64,000 nucleotides of DNA, from the NCBI GenBank assembly GCA_018873245.2, contig JAEMBT020000001.1, positions 12,114,220 to 12,178,219 on the forward strand, read 5' to 3'. Origin of the DNA: Archegozetes longisetosus. Its lineage: Eukaryota; Arthropoda; Arachnida; Sarcoptiformes; Trhypochthoniidae. This document shows positions 45,100-56,825 of this stretch, in pieces. The notes below the pieces were generated by a model, which did no database searches, was not told the DNA's origin, and saw only the letters and a list, made by a program, of their open reading frames with translations. Every line of letters starts with the position of its first letter. Position 1 is the first letter of the stretch. A program made the position numbers and the translations under genes.

Positions 45100-46711
45100 A
45101 ATTTCCATTGCTTTCTTCTTATGTAGCCACTTATGTAGCAAAATTCGATAAATAGCGAGCAATAATAAAGTCATTTTCACTCTATTTAATTCTTTATGAA
45201 TCGCGAATAAGAATAACTATAACGTTACTTTAAGTTTTTACACTTGACAAACAAGAAATTTTTGAAAGCTGAGGCTTTTTCATATAAAAGGTACCTTTAA
45301 CAATGACAGTTCCTCATGAACAATAAAAAAGTTTCAATTTAATTACACTGAGATTCCCATAATAAATCTCACTTCATATCAGTTCTCATACTTAGAGATA
45401 CGAAAAATGATTGTGGTTCAAGCTTAAAATAATATTCCGTTATCTTCAAAACAATTTTCATTAAATGAACGCATGATACGAGCTGAGTCACATATAAGAA
45501 ATTTATTTTATTTAAAAGCGGTATCTCTCAATACAACTTCTATAACTAATGCAATATTTTGATAAGATATTAAGTCGAAAAATTGATACAAAAATTGGAA
45601 TTATCATATTATGATTTAATATGATTAAAAAGCGAGAACATTTTTACAATTCAAATTTATAACTATACGACATTATATAAATTATTGTGGAAAGTTATTG
45701 TTTCGTCATAAACTGACTAATTAAATGAACAAGTGTATGAAATTTACATTAGAAATATAACAGAAACGGACTGCAATCAAATATTTATGATAGAACAATA
45801 AAACAAACATCCTCGTAACTAAACTAAATACTTGAGAAATCATTCTAAGCGTTAAGAAAATAATATCTACCATAAGATAATTAATTTAGTGCTGCTTGAT
45901 TTGAATAATAATTTGAATGAGTTTATTGGTAAATCTCACCAACTTAATTGAATAAATATTGAAATAGGAATGCAGTTACTTTATGTCTAGGAAGTGTTTT
46001 GTTGATTTTGTACTATGAAGTACTTGAAATATATGTAAATTTTAATAGTTTTCATTTCTTATCAATTACGAACCTACTTCGTGCTGTATTTCGTATGACT
46101 GTTTTACATTCATATATAATTGCATGCACTGAAATTAGAGGTTTGATTGAAACATCAGAATCATGTGATCGAACTTTTCAAGGCTTAAATAATCGTAATT
46201 TCAAATATACAATACAAATCAGTTTTATAAAAGTTTTACAGGGTTTTATTAAGATAAAAATCACTGAATAAAGGAATAACACAACGTTTCAAAACGAAAA
46301 TTAGTTCCTTATGTAGGCATATATATTGGTAAGTATAGTGTAAAATCTAAAACATTGATAATTCGTCTTTTTAAAGATTGGATTACTACTAGCTATAAAT
46401 ATTGTTAGGGAAAGTTAAGGTAAAACTTAGTAATAAAATAAACCAAAGAGGCTATTTTGAATTTAACTGCGAGTTAATTGCGTGTTTTACAGAAAGTAAA
46501 ATACTAATAAATCTATTTGCTTTATAGCTATTCAATGTTAATGCACTGTCATCATTACAATGTTTTCGCGTTTGATTACACGATTTTGTGAAATAAGACC
46601 GCGTTATGACGAGTAGTATAAACACCGAATTCGAGAACACTGAGTTGTAGTATAAGTATATACAGTATATAGCATGTTATAATATAATAGATTATGAAAT
46701 TATAATGAATA
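45100..46711. other. Gene-free AT-rich stretch
   Basis: No gene or repeat recognised; small open frames at 45999-46271 (+) and 46452-46640 (-) have no motif. Confidence 0.4.
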
Positions 46712-46713
46712 TA

Positions 46714-47245
46714 TTAGGTCGAACCAAAAGTTCCTGCCAACCCTTTTTATTCCTTGTTAATAAGAATTTTTCTCAAGGTTCTTATTGAATAATATTCGCT
46801 TATGTATTTACTACGTAATATTGAAGTTCCATATAGTTATCGTTATTATTTTGATTTTAATATTGGGAAATTTTTTTGACAAAACTTCCTGAAAATGTAA
46901 CATGGCAGGATTAGAAGTGAAAAACAAGGGCATTATATGTTATCGGGAATACGCCAAGTAAAATCGCAAATCAACCTTGGATGCAATAGCTTGCATAAAA
47001 GTCTAAAATAAAAAAAGCACTTTTTTTAAAAGGACTTTTGAAGGAAACTCATATGCTACAATTTGGGGTGATTAACAAGAATCAAGAATTTTTTGGTATT
47101 ATCTTGTTGCCTGACCCCTGGTAAACGATCTTAATTATAGGTGGATAACATATTCATCTGATGATAAAAACCAACCTTTAGAATCTTTAACTGTTTTTGA
47201 AATATTTGAAAAATAAAGTTGGCAAAGACTTTTAGTTCGATCTAA
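46714..47245. mobile_element. mariner-type MITE
   Basis: Terminal inverted repeats TTAGGTCGAACCAAAAGTTC and its diverged mate (reverse complement TTAGATCGAACTAAAAGTCT) enclose 532 bp, with TA on each side. The termini resemble mariner ends. Internal frames are broken and not recognisable. Confidence 0.75.
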
Positions 47246-47851
47246 TAATATCAAGCCAGTCAAATAACGTTTGCAAAACTTTTAGTATATCGTCAGTATT
47301 ATTGAATGTAGCTTAAATATGTTCTAAAGAATAGTATAAAGAACAATAATTATTGTTGAAAAAGAGTGCCCTTTTGTGTATTCATATCTTATTCACTAAT
47401 ACTAGTCAAACGATAAGAATTATTAGTTTTTCTAAAGTCTGCATAATATGTAGCGTATATTACTTTTGTCTAATCTATAAATATCTCAATTCTTGTAAAG
47501 CGTTTTATCAGGATGAAAAATTGGAATGGAAATTTTTCACTACTTCAATAATATTCTTCATTTAATCCCTATTTTATACTAGAGACTTGTATAAGTTAGA
47601 TGTTCTATTTCAAATAAATTTGTCTTAAATGAAATAATGTTATGAAAAAATTCTTTATCATTCGCACATTTATCACTGCCAAAAGAATTGCTGTTCCGCT
47701 CTTAATTTTCGTTACAACCACGAACTTTCTGCCACAAATATTAAAATTGCTATAATCACAAATCGAGATAGTATAATCCTTACATTATTTCTTAAATATA
47801 TGACAACTAAAATGTATTGAATATAATCGGAAATATATCACTATATTTACA

Positions 47852-48808
47852 TATCGTCGACTTGGTTCTAGAAAGTTCTAAATAGAAAAACTTATATTAA
47901 GAGAGAAACAAGTTCAAAGTTTAGGACATCATGTAGACTAACAGCAATCATGAAATTTTCAGGTGAATATATTTTCAGGTGAATATATTATTTAACTTCA
48001 AATGTTCGGTACTTTAAAATAATTATTTGAATCGGTGCTAAATCATCTCTTTCCTTTATTTCTGTGCACACGATTTTTGATTTAGAACTATCGAGCATTG
48101 AAATCGAGCTAATAATTTAGATCTAGAAAGTTCTAAATGTAGAAAAATTAAATAAAAATCTTTAAAATCAAGCTATTATGAAGGAAACTTTTATTTAAGA
48201 CAAAAAATAATTATTTAACTAAATTTTAATTTTAAAGACTTCCGATAATATTTAAATTTATTTTCGATTTAAATATTTAAATAATACGGAACAATGATTA
48301 ATTAAAATTTTATTTCAATTTATTGCTTCAATTCGACAATTGAACAAAAAAATGCTCACATTTCACTCTATTAATAACTACGCAGTTACTGAAAATATCC
48401 TTATATGATGAAAGAGTTTTACTAATTAAGTAACGAGATGTCTAATATCATATTTTTAACACTATTTTGGCCTATAATTAAATAAATTTTATAATGAAGT
48501 TATTTATTTTAACTTAAATTGAATGAGATTTGAATCTTTTTAATGTTCTATTGATTTGAAAGTCAAATATAACGCTAGATTTCATAGTAAAGCTCTTAAG
48601 ATAGATTTAGAACTTTCTAGATCTAAATTTTCAGTCTTAAAATTTATAGAACTATATTTCACTAAGGATTGTGAGATAACTATAACTTTTTTTAATGAAT
48701 GGATTTGAGAGAATGTTTGTCTCATCAAATAGTATAAGAATATTTTCTTTACTCGATTTCAAAAAATTTTCGATTTGGAACTTTCTAGAACCAAGTCGAC
48801 GATATAGA
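47852..48808. mobile_element. Foldback-like element with nested inverted repeats
   Basis: Outer inverted pair ATCGTCGACTTGGTTCTAGA (about 47855) and its complement (about 48780-48804), continuing as AAGTTCTAAAT. An inner inverted pair carries the related word TTAGATCTAGAAAGTTCTAA (about 48116 and 48609-48630). Each arm therefore has two copies of the AGAAAGTTCTAAAT word. No coding sequence and no clear target duplication. Superfamily unknown. Confidence 0.65.
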
Positions 48809-49012
48809 GAAGTCTTCGTTAAATGCTGTTCACACAACAAATGAGAATTGTAAATTGTAAGGAAGTTCGGGACACTTAGGTACCAATTTTTTATTCTAAA
48901 CGAGTGTCCTTAGACTTATGTAGCATTGCAAAGCCCTCAAATCTAAAATTTGTATATATTGGTGGTAAAATTTAATTGAATTTTTCAAAATCCAAACATT
49001 TGTTAATATTAA

Positions 49013-49480
49013 CCCTTCGTCACAACTGTGGGGTAAAATGTTCCCAAGTTTGACTTTAAAAATCTCTCTAAAATCAACAGAATGTCGTTATTTCTTGAAA
49101 ATTTAGCAATTCCCTAGCGATATGTTCGACTTTGAATGTCGAATTTCTGACTAATTTGGACTTATAACTTTATTTCTAGAATATTATTTTCAGGCAACAT
49201 GTCTAACGACATATTCCCCGTAATATCGCAGTGTTCCGTGTTTACTATATGTATCGCAGCGCTGTAATGTCGCTACTAGCAACTTGAATCGCTGATGACG
49301 CTGTAACAGATAATAACTAGAAATGAATTAATTAGTAAATTAAAACTTCAAAAGCAAGGGCTAACCTTGATTCTGATAGCATTCGGACTAACATAAAACG
49401 GATATAAAGCGTGGAAAGCGTGGCTAAAATTTGACCCACAGCTAATTTAACCTTTTCGGAAGTTAAGTTGTTACGAAGGT
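49013..49480 (+). mobile_element. piggyBac-type MITE, copy 4
   Basis: TTAA on both sides (49009-49012, 49481-49484). It starts CCCTTCGTCACAACTGTG and ends GTTGTTACGAAGGT. It is diverged from copies 1-3 internally. Confidence 0.85.
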
Positions 49481-49484
49481 TTAA

Positions 49485-50034
49485 TGATCTGAAAGACATC
49501 TTAGTTTTATAGAGTTTAAATTACTTTTAACTGTAATTTTGAGTAAAAACAGTCGTCTCTATACTTTTATCGTGTTGAATGTAAGATATAGCTAGTGTTT
49601 CAATCTTATGTATTAAACATTCCTTTAATAGACCATGACTTATATTATGACTATTGTAAGTAAGTAAATTGTACTGTATGTTATTTCATAAACTCTGATT
49701 TATATGAATATAAGGCTTAAAGGAATCTGCTCGAAATTTTATGATCTTCATGATGTCAATACGAAAAGCTACCTGATGTGTGTTGTGCAAGATTTGGTGC
49801 AAATCTGTTTCTGACAGATTTTGACGCTTACTTGCTAATCATATTCTTTCTTCAACTTATAACATCTATTTGCAATTTATGCTGTAGTAAAAGGAAAATT
49901 TCATTTTTCAAGATGAGTACTAATGAATGCTATAATAATAAGTAGAGAGCACCATTTTATGTTTTAGTTTCAAACTAATCATAGGTGAATATTGAGAAAT
50001 TTTTATGTTATAAAAAGCCCTAAAAGTAAGATTT
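49485..50034. other. Gene-free stretch
   Basis: Nothing recognised on either strand. Confidence 0.35.
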
Positions 50035-50450
50035 TTGAAAACGGAAGTAATTTCTTTAATTTTCACTTCAATCAAAGCAGACTCTTTCAATGATACAAAT
50101 ATTGTTTTCTTATACATGGGCTTTCTTGAAAAAATTATGAATTTGATTTTGTATATTATTCCTGGAACAAATATTATGAAATTTCCACCAGAAGTTTTTC
50201 GTGTTTATAACTACAGTGTAAGTATTCAAAATCTAATGAAAAAGAGGTCACTTCAATTAATTTCTACAGAAATATATGAATAATCAATACAGTTATGACA
50301 TTCATTATCTAATCATAAAAATGGTCCATCAACACAATGTAAAGATATAGAATGTTTACAAACGCAATACATTATCTATTCTTCCTCTGGAATTTCTGAG
50401 AAAAGTAATTCACTAAAAGGAATGAAGCATTATAAATATTAAAGGTATTA
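50035..50450 (+). pseudogene. Unrecognised coding-like fragment near a DEG/ENaC gene
   Basis: An 82-codon frame (50035-50283, ending IQNLMKKRSLQLISTEIYE) is followed after the stop by CKDIECLQTQYIIYSSSG in a neighbouring frame. Its position, about 0.7 kb before an intact DEG/ENaC gene on the same strand, suggests a decayed tandem copy. No diagnostic channel motif is visible, so this is weak. Confidence 0.2.
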
Positions 50451-50514
50451 ATAAACCCATGTATGAAATCGAAACAAAATATACGAATTATTGTTGACTT
50501 AACAAAATTTTATA

Positions 50515-50839
50515 GAGGGGTTGCCACATTTGAGTCGAGGCAACTCTGGATAAATAAAAGCCAAGTTTTTAAATTAGCTTTTTTGCTGCTAAAAGGCACT
50601 TATTTATGACTATGAGTACATCTAGTGCGTAAAACAGCAAACATAAGTTATCGAAGATTTAGAAGATTGAATGTCTTGCGCTGATTCATTTTGATATTAA
50701 AATTACAATTCAAGGATTTCAGGAAATTCTTGATCGTAATAAATCAACTGTTTTTGGAAATAAGATAAAAACTTTACCATATGTCAAAATTGTTGAAATT
50801 CCAAACTGTCCAACGCGTTTCTGGGTATGTAGTCACCCT
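50515..50839. mobile_element. Possible hAT-type MITE C
   Basis: Flanked by ATTTTATA on both sides (50507-50514, 50840-50847). It ends in AGTCACCCT, whose complement AGGGTGACT resembles the hAT MITE ends elsewhere in the window. The left end (GAGGGGTTGCC) matches it poorly, and the flanking word is AT-only. Confidence 0.3.
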
Positions 50840-51001
50840 ATTTTATAATCGCTGATATCTTTGGCTATGTTAATACTGTACGCGTGAGCAGATTTTCCAA
50901 CTTTCTAGTCTCAGATGTTCTTTGAGAGATTCTAGAAAACGGTAGTTCAATTTCTAATTTAATTGGGTCCGACAATATACATATTTGATTTATTGTCTGA
51001 A

Positions 51002-52249
51002 ATGGATAAACTTATTCGTTACATTTTTATTCTCATTTGTTTGATTGGATGTATTTTGCAAATTCATAAAATAAGTCTCATTTACTTTTCATACGAAACA
51101 ACAATTGACGTCAGATATGAAAATGAAGTTATTATTTCGTTGCCTGCTATTACTATTTGCTCTTTTAAATCCACTTTAATAAAAGAAGAATATTTATTAA
51201 AAATTTTCCCCAATGGCTCGGAAAATCTGGATGATTCAGAGAAAATTCTAAGAAAGTTTGGGTATTTAAATGGATTAAAAATAAGTGAACAATTTCAAGC
51301 GTTATATTCAGGACAAGAAACATGGATTCGTGATTGTGAGGTTATGAAAACAAAATCTTTCAATGATTCAACTGAGTATGTTAACTGTAAAAAATTATCA
51401 GACTATAGATATTCTCTAAGTTATCATTATATTTGTGTTACGTTGTTTTCACAATTGAATGGAGAATTAGATGATCGGTATTCAATCAACTATGACGTGA
51501 ATGCTAGAAAGGGAGGCAGTTTTTTGATGAAAATAACGATTCCATTTAATCTTGGCTTCATTTTATGGCATATGCATCAAAGAAAAGAACCCATCAGAGA
51601 TGAATTTAACATTGGGTTTATTAGTATACCTATCAATGCTAGAGAGCACTGTTATGTTCAATATAGAAAAACCCTAGTAAAACTAATGCCCGAACCATAT
51701 AAGACAATGTGTCGTGATTATACGCATTCAGGCTATCAATCGAAATATGATTGTGTTTCTAAATGTAAATTAGATAATTATTTAAGTTTTTATAAGAGAT
51801 ATCCCGGAAATTATCTGACAAACGATTCAAACAGTAATCTCATTATAGATCCACGAGTCAATAGTGCTTTAGACTTTAACTTATCTGAAAAATGCGACAA
51901 ATTTTGCGGACATTTTAAAGATTGTAATAAGGAGTATTTCCATTTAGAAGAGAGTCGAATAAAAATAGACCATTTAGACAATTTTTCTATCTTTCTATCT
52001 ACTCCAACATTGCCGAATACAATAATCACACATTCGGCTAAAATGCATATTGAAGAATTCTTATGTTTTATCGCAAGTATTATAAGTCTATGGTTTGGTT
52101 TCTCAGTTATTATGTTAACTGATGTTTGTATCTTAATTGTTAAAAATATGAATAATTTGATATTCAAGTTTAAAAATCAGTTCATAATAGTTAAAAAACT
52201 TAATGTTCATTTCAGAAACCCACGAAATCTTGAATTACGAATTCATTAA
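51002..52249 (+). CDS. DEG/ENaC channel subunit, copy 4 (intact, single exon)
   Basis: From the ATG at 51002 to TAA at 52249, 415 aa without introns. TM1 is near residues 5-25 (YIFILICLIGCILQI), followed by SLPAITIC. The extracellular cysteines are partly conserved (YDCVSKC, then CDKFCGHFKDC). TM2 is near the C-terminus, with FIASIISLWFGFS giving a G-F-S filter. The cytoplasmic tails are short. It is shorter than typical subunits (about 450-600 aa), mainly in the finger and thumb regions. It lies 44 kb from the tandem cluster and is diverged from it, so it is not a recent copy. Role unknown: sodium, acid or chemosensory channel. Confidence 0.88.
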   Translation: MDKLIRYIFILICLIGCILQIHKISLIYFSYETTIDVRYENEVIISLPAITICSFKSTLIKEEYLLKIFPNGSENLDDSEKILRKFGYLNGLKISEQFQALYSGQETWIRDCEVMKTKSFNDSTEYVNCKKLSDYRYSLSYHYICVTLFSQLNGELDDRYSINYDVNARKGGSFLMKITIPFNLGFILWHMHQRKEPIRDEFNIGFISIPINAREHCYVQYRKTLVKLMPEPYKTMCRDYTHSGYQSKYDCVSKCKLDNYLSFYKRYPGNYLTNDSNSNLIIDPRVNSALDFNLSEKCDKFCGHFKDCNKEYFHLEESRIKIDHLDNFSIFLSTPTLPNTIITHSAKMHIEEFLCFIASIISLWFGFSVIMLTDVCILIVKNMNNLIFKFKNQFIIVKKLNVHFRNPRNLELRIH

Positions 52250-52735
52250 AATTGTTCATAATCAAATATGTTAAATAATTAAATTATTTCAAAACTAATA
52301 TAATTTGAAAATCTTACAGTAATTTTATTGGTATGATATAGTGTATTTACTACTCATTAGTTATACAAATAAATGATGAACTCAAAGTATTCTCGTGATG
52401 AGATTTACTTTGGAGGAACACTAATTACAGTGTTTTTCAACCTAAGCCTGTTAAGTTAATGGGCAACCTATAGACGTAAACTGTGGAATTTAAAGTACGG
52501 ACCATCAACGATGGCATCCAATGTAATTTCGATGTTGAAAAATTATCACAAGCAACAAAAAATGATGAAAACTTTCAGCTGTAATGCAATGTTAATTACA
52601 TTATTTTAGTAAAGTGGCGCCCATCACGACTCTTACAAATACTTAATCTTCAAAAAGTTATTTATGATGTCTTTACATATCTACAAGGTTATACACCTAG
52701 TTCTTTCTCTTATTAACACATTTTAGAGTCATGTC
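52250..52735. other. Gene-free stretch 3' of the DEG/ENaC gene
   Basis: No gene seen. The last part may belong to the same mariner relic as 52740-52830, but it cannot be read. Confidence 0.35.
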
Positions 52736-52739
52736 TAAT

Positions 52740-52830
52740 TTGTGAATTTCTTACAAAAATATAGTCTTTCAAAAATCCCCACAAAGATAAATCACAGGGA
52801 TTAAAGTCTGGTGAATGCGCCGACCAAAAA
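52740..52830 (-). pseudogene. mariner-type transposase relic
   Basis: The minus strand gives WSAHSPDFNPCDLSLWGFLK and DYIFVRNS. This is the catalytic tail of mariner-like transposases (SPDLxPxDFFLWGxLKxxVY). Flanking frames are broken and no terminal repeats were found. Confidence 0.6.
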
Positions 52831-53602
52831 GTTTCAGTTTTTGCACTAATTATTTGATTATCAAAAATTAAACATACGGTAAGGTTTTAGCATAATGGCA
52901 GCAGTCTTTAAAGTGCCTATAAAATAAGTATTTTGATAGTCTTTTGAGAATCTATATAACTATTTTGGACTATTTATTAACGGTTAGTTCTTATCAAAAA
53001 CAATATTTTTAAATCTTATAGGGTAATATTTAACAAAATAGTTTTAGAAAATAAATTTTTGTTATAATTCCTAGAATTTGTAATTTTTCTTCATTTATTC
53101 TTTATTTTAAAGTTTCACTATCTTTAAATCTTTTGGCGAAATGTTTTTTTTTTTGAAAATCTGAATTAGTTATGAAGCAGTAAATCTTTTATACTAAGAA
53201 TTCAACTAAAAATTTTTAGTGCGTCACTCAGGGATCAAAGTTCAAATAAAATGGAAACGTATACTGAGGTTCTATATCATTAGAAAATATTATGAAAAAT
53301 CATTGTCATTTAGGCTGACAAGAGTAGACAACTGTAGAAGTCTTAATTTTAATGAATCCTTTCTATAAAGTAAGGACTATATGTTTAAAAATTATAAAGT
53401 ATTCATTTTTGCTCAAAGTAGTTTGTATACAATAACGACCGTCGAAGTGTTAGAAGTCATTCATAAACAAATGCGTTCCGCCACTACAATTGAATTACAA
53501 ATTGAGTGCATTATAAAAACAAAATTATTGAGAGAAAAGTTTGTAGATGACTACTTTCTGAACACCTTTTAGACCGCACAGTATTTATGCACTACTTGCA
53601 AA
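52831..53602. other. Gene-free stretch
   Basis: Nothing recognised; the open frame at 53381-53572 (+) has no motif. Confidence 0.35.
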
Positions 53603-53610
53603 ATAATATA

Positions 53611-54125
53611 TAGGGTGACCACCCGTCCCGTTTTTGACGGGACAGTCCTGTCTATTTAAAGATAAAAGACAAAAATCCCGTCAGATCAAAAACTCTCGAC
53701 GAGACAATTAGTTGTCCCGTTTTTCAATTTTCATTTTGAAAAATTGCTTAGAAAATATTTCTTAAAAACTCAAACATTGAATTTACTTTACAAATGATAA
53801 GGGATTAAGAAATTCAGTTTAATGTTTTGGACACCTGTGGTTTAAAATCAAAAGTTATTGAATTAATCTTTTCTGCCTTGACATATCTGATGTAACCAGT
53901 ATTTCTTACTTTTGAATAACCTTTGAAAGATGTAATTTCTAAGAAAAAGTAAGCTTTTGAAATCAATCATGATTAATAACCAATATTTAAATATTAGAAA
54001 GTATTGTTTGACACCTGAATATTTGTAATGACTAATAAATGAGGCATTTTTCTTTTTAAAAATGTAAGGGTCCTCCCTTTGATATTTTTGTCCCGTCATG
54101 AGTCAAGTCAGAGGTGGTCATCCTA
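53611..54125. mobile_element. hAT-type MITE D
   Basis: Ends TAGGGTGACCACC and GGTGGTCATCCTA (one mismatch) enclose 515 bp. Exact 8-bp target duplication ATAATATA (53603-53610, 54126-54133). Subterminal GTCCCG words match those in element 36006-36527, so the two are related. Internal sequence is non-coding. Confidence 0.88.
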
Positions 54126-54133
54126 ATAATATA

Positions 54134-56825
54134 TTGTATATGAACAGATGCTTACTATGTAGTCTAAAAGATTTATAGACTTATAGATGTAGGCTGATAC
54201 ATAAACTTTTCTCATAATATATCTCAAGCTGTAATTTAATTGTAGTGATGGAACGCATTTTTATGTATGATTTTTATCACTTTGAGAGTTCTTATCGTTA
54301 TAAAAGCCACTTTAAGCAGAAATGAATGCCTTATGATGTTCAAGCATCTAATCCTTATTTTATTTTTTAGAAATCATTAAAATCAAGACCTATACGGTTC
54401 CCTACTCTTCCTTTAGAGTTCTATGTGAAAAAGGATGGCCCTTTCAAGAATTTTGGAACTGATTTTTGGAAATGTTAAGTGATGTTAATGATTTGTAACG
54501 ACCTATGATCATAGAATATGTGCCGCTCATATCAGTTGTATTTTCATATTTCAAAGTTTTTTAAATGAAAGATCTCAAAATTTTTAAATGCAAATTTGAA
54601 GATAAGAATTCATTACTCACAGCAAAAATCAATAATCATTTAAAGAATTAAACGTAACTCTACATAGAAATAATAATCTTTTCTATCTTTAACACAAAGT
54701 AAGTTATTGTCCCTCAATCTCTATTTTGAAGTACAGTACTGATGCCAATTACAGTATCTATTAACTAAGAACGATGTGACCTTCAGGTACTTCCCATTAA
54801 AGAGCTAAACAATCAAAATGATGAAACTCATAGTCTTATAGGATTAGCTTTGTGTAAGGAAGTAAACTTTTTACAGGAAATAATCTGAACATTAAAATTC
54901 ACAAGCGATAGAATCAGATTTATAAAACTGATTAAAAAATGTGAATATTAAAAATACATTACAATTACTCACAAACTTTCCCGAAGTTCATGTAGGGTGC
55001 GAACTTATTTTTCTTATAAAATATTTTAAGATAAAAATCAAATTTATAAAACTTCTAATAAACACATTTTTAGTCACTTTTATGAAAGAATGTAACTATG
55101 AAAAATTATAACTGTCTCGATGTAATAGTCAATAATAGACCGATACGGTCTATAAGTTGTCTATGGTGTACTGACCTCTACCCCAATAAAATTGAAAAGT
55201 CAGAAATAACTGATTGATACTCTATTTTGTAATCGGATATAACTCAAAACATCAAACAAATGAAGCTTTGACTACAAGAGAAGCCTCTTCTCTACTTTAA
55301 AATATGGAAAGAGCTTCTTTGATAATGATAAAACCCAAACCAAAAATTGATATTCAATATTAAGTTTTAGTCATTTAGCTTCATTGACTAATAAAATATT
55401 CTTTTGAAATTGAGCCTCATGCTTACGACTAAAACCTCAAAACATATACACTAAGGCATATATTCATATAAGTTTTTACTTCAGTTAATTTTTGAACTTT
55501 TAACTAATGGTAAAATAGTATAGAGCTAAGTTTTTGATAAGTCTTATGGCAAAGAGTTTTAATAGTATAAGTATGTTTTTTACCTTCCAAACTGAGATAA
55601 AGCAGTTATAGCTTTTTATATTAGAATATTTTGATCAAGTGCCAAATATATTACTCATTGATGTAAAATTGGGTACAGACTTTTAATATTTAAATTGAAT
55701 GTAACAGAATTAGTGTTTAAAAATAGGAATTCAATACATCATAATATATGTTGAAAACGTTGTCCACTATTTTCTAAACAAGGTTTAATTATATTGTCTG
55801 AAACCTTAATAGAGTTTCAGAAGTTATTTTCTTGATCACAGTAATAGTTAGTTAGTAAGTAAATTTTATATACAAAGATATCTCTTTAATTGTAAGCACG
55901 ATTTCTGATACTAAAAGTGTTTTAAGCAAAACATGATGATAAAGGAACAATCATGTCTTCGACTTATTCCGAATTTTATTCATAAGTTTGATCTGATCGA
56001 TGCATAATATTATAGAAAAATTGCACTCAATATATGAGTTTAAAGGATAAAAAAGCCTACTGTATAGAATATCAATGATTTACCTATCGTACAAGTGATT
56101 ATTAGTGCAATCTCTCATTCATATCAAACTGTACTGAAGTCAAACTAAAAGTGTGATAAAGATATGAAAAGCCGGATTAATTCTAAACTGTGAATAATGT
56201 CAACTCCCTTTCAACTTAAATGTAGTGTTCTATACTTATACTCATATCTTAAACTTAAGGCTCAGATTCAAAAAAGTATTGAATGACTATAGCGTCTGCT
56301 ACAACATGTAGATACTAGTGCTTTGATAAGCCCTATTGATATTTCTCAATAGAATAAAGGCTGTCTTGCAGTCAAAGCTTCAAATGGTCATTAATTTTCT
56401 CATAAACTCTGTGTGATTATTATATTAATAGTTAATTTTAGGGAAACTGGTTTTCCGAAGGCTAATATAAATATCAAAACCTGAGTCAGAGAATAGATAA
56501 CTAAAATGCTTGAAAAGTAATTAATAGAATTTTATAAATTATTCAAATAATCTCATGAGTACTATCGTTTAATTCTTTCAATTATAGTCAGAATCAACTT
56601 TTTTGATAAAAATATCTAAAACAACTCCAGATCTTAGACAGAATGAAACTTTATTTATTAAAAAAAGTAGCCAATTAGAAAAATTTAAAATCAAAATTTA
56701 GAACACAAGCACATAGTCAATTTACTTTAAACAATTCATCATTACTTAAAAATTTTTAGAAACTCAGTTAATTATAGATGTATAATGATAGATGTTCCCG
56801 AATATTGCTGAATTTACTTTATGCA
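54134..56825. other. Gene-free AT-rich stretch
   Basis: About 2.7 kb downstream of Neverland. No coding motif, long inverted repeat or tandem repeat recognised. Confidence 0.45.

Noticed and set aside
51811-52167. Minus-strand open frame in DEG/ENaC copy 4
   Set aside because: Antisense shadow of the intact channel gene.
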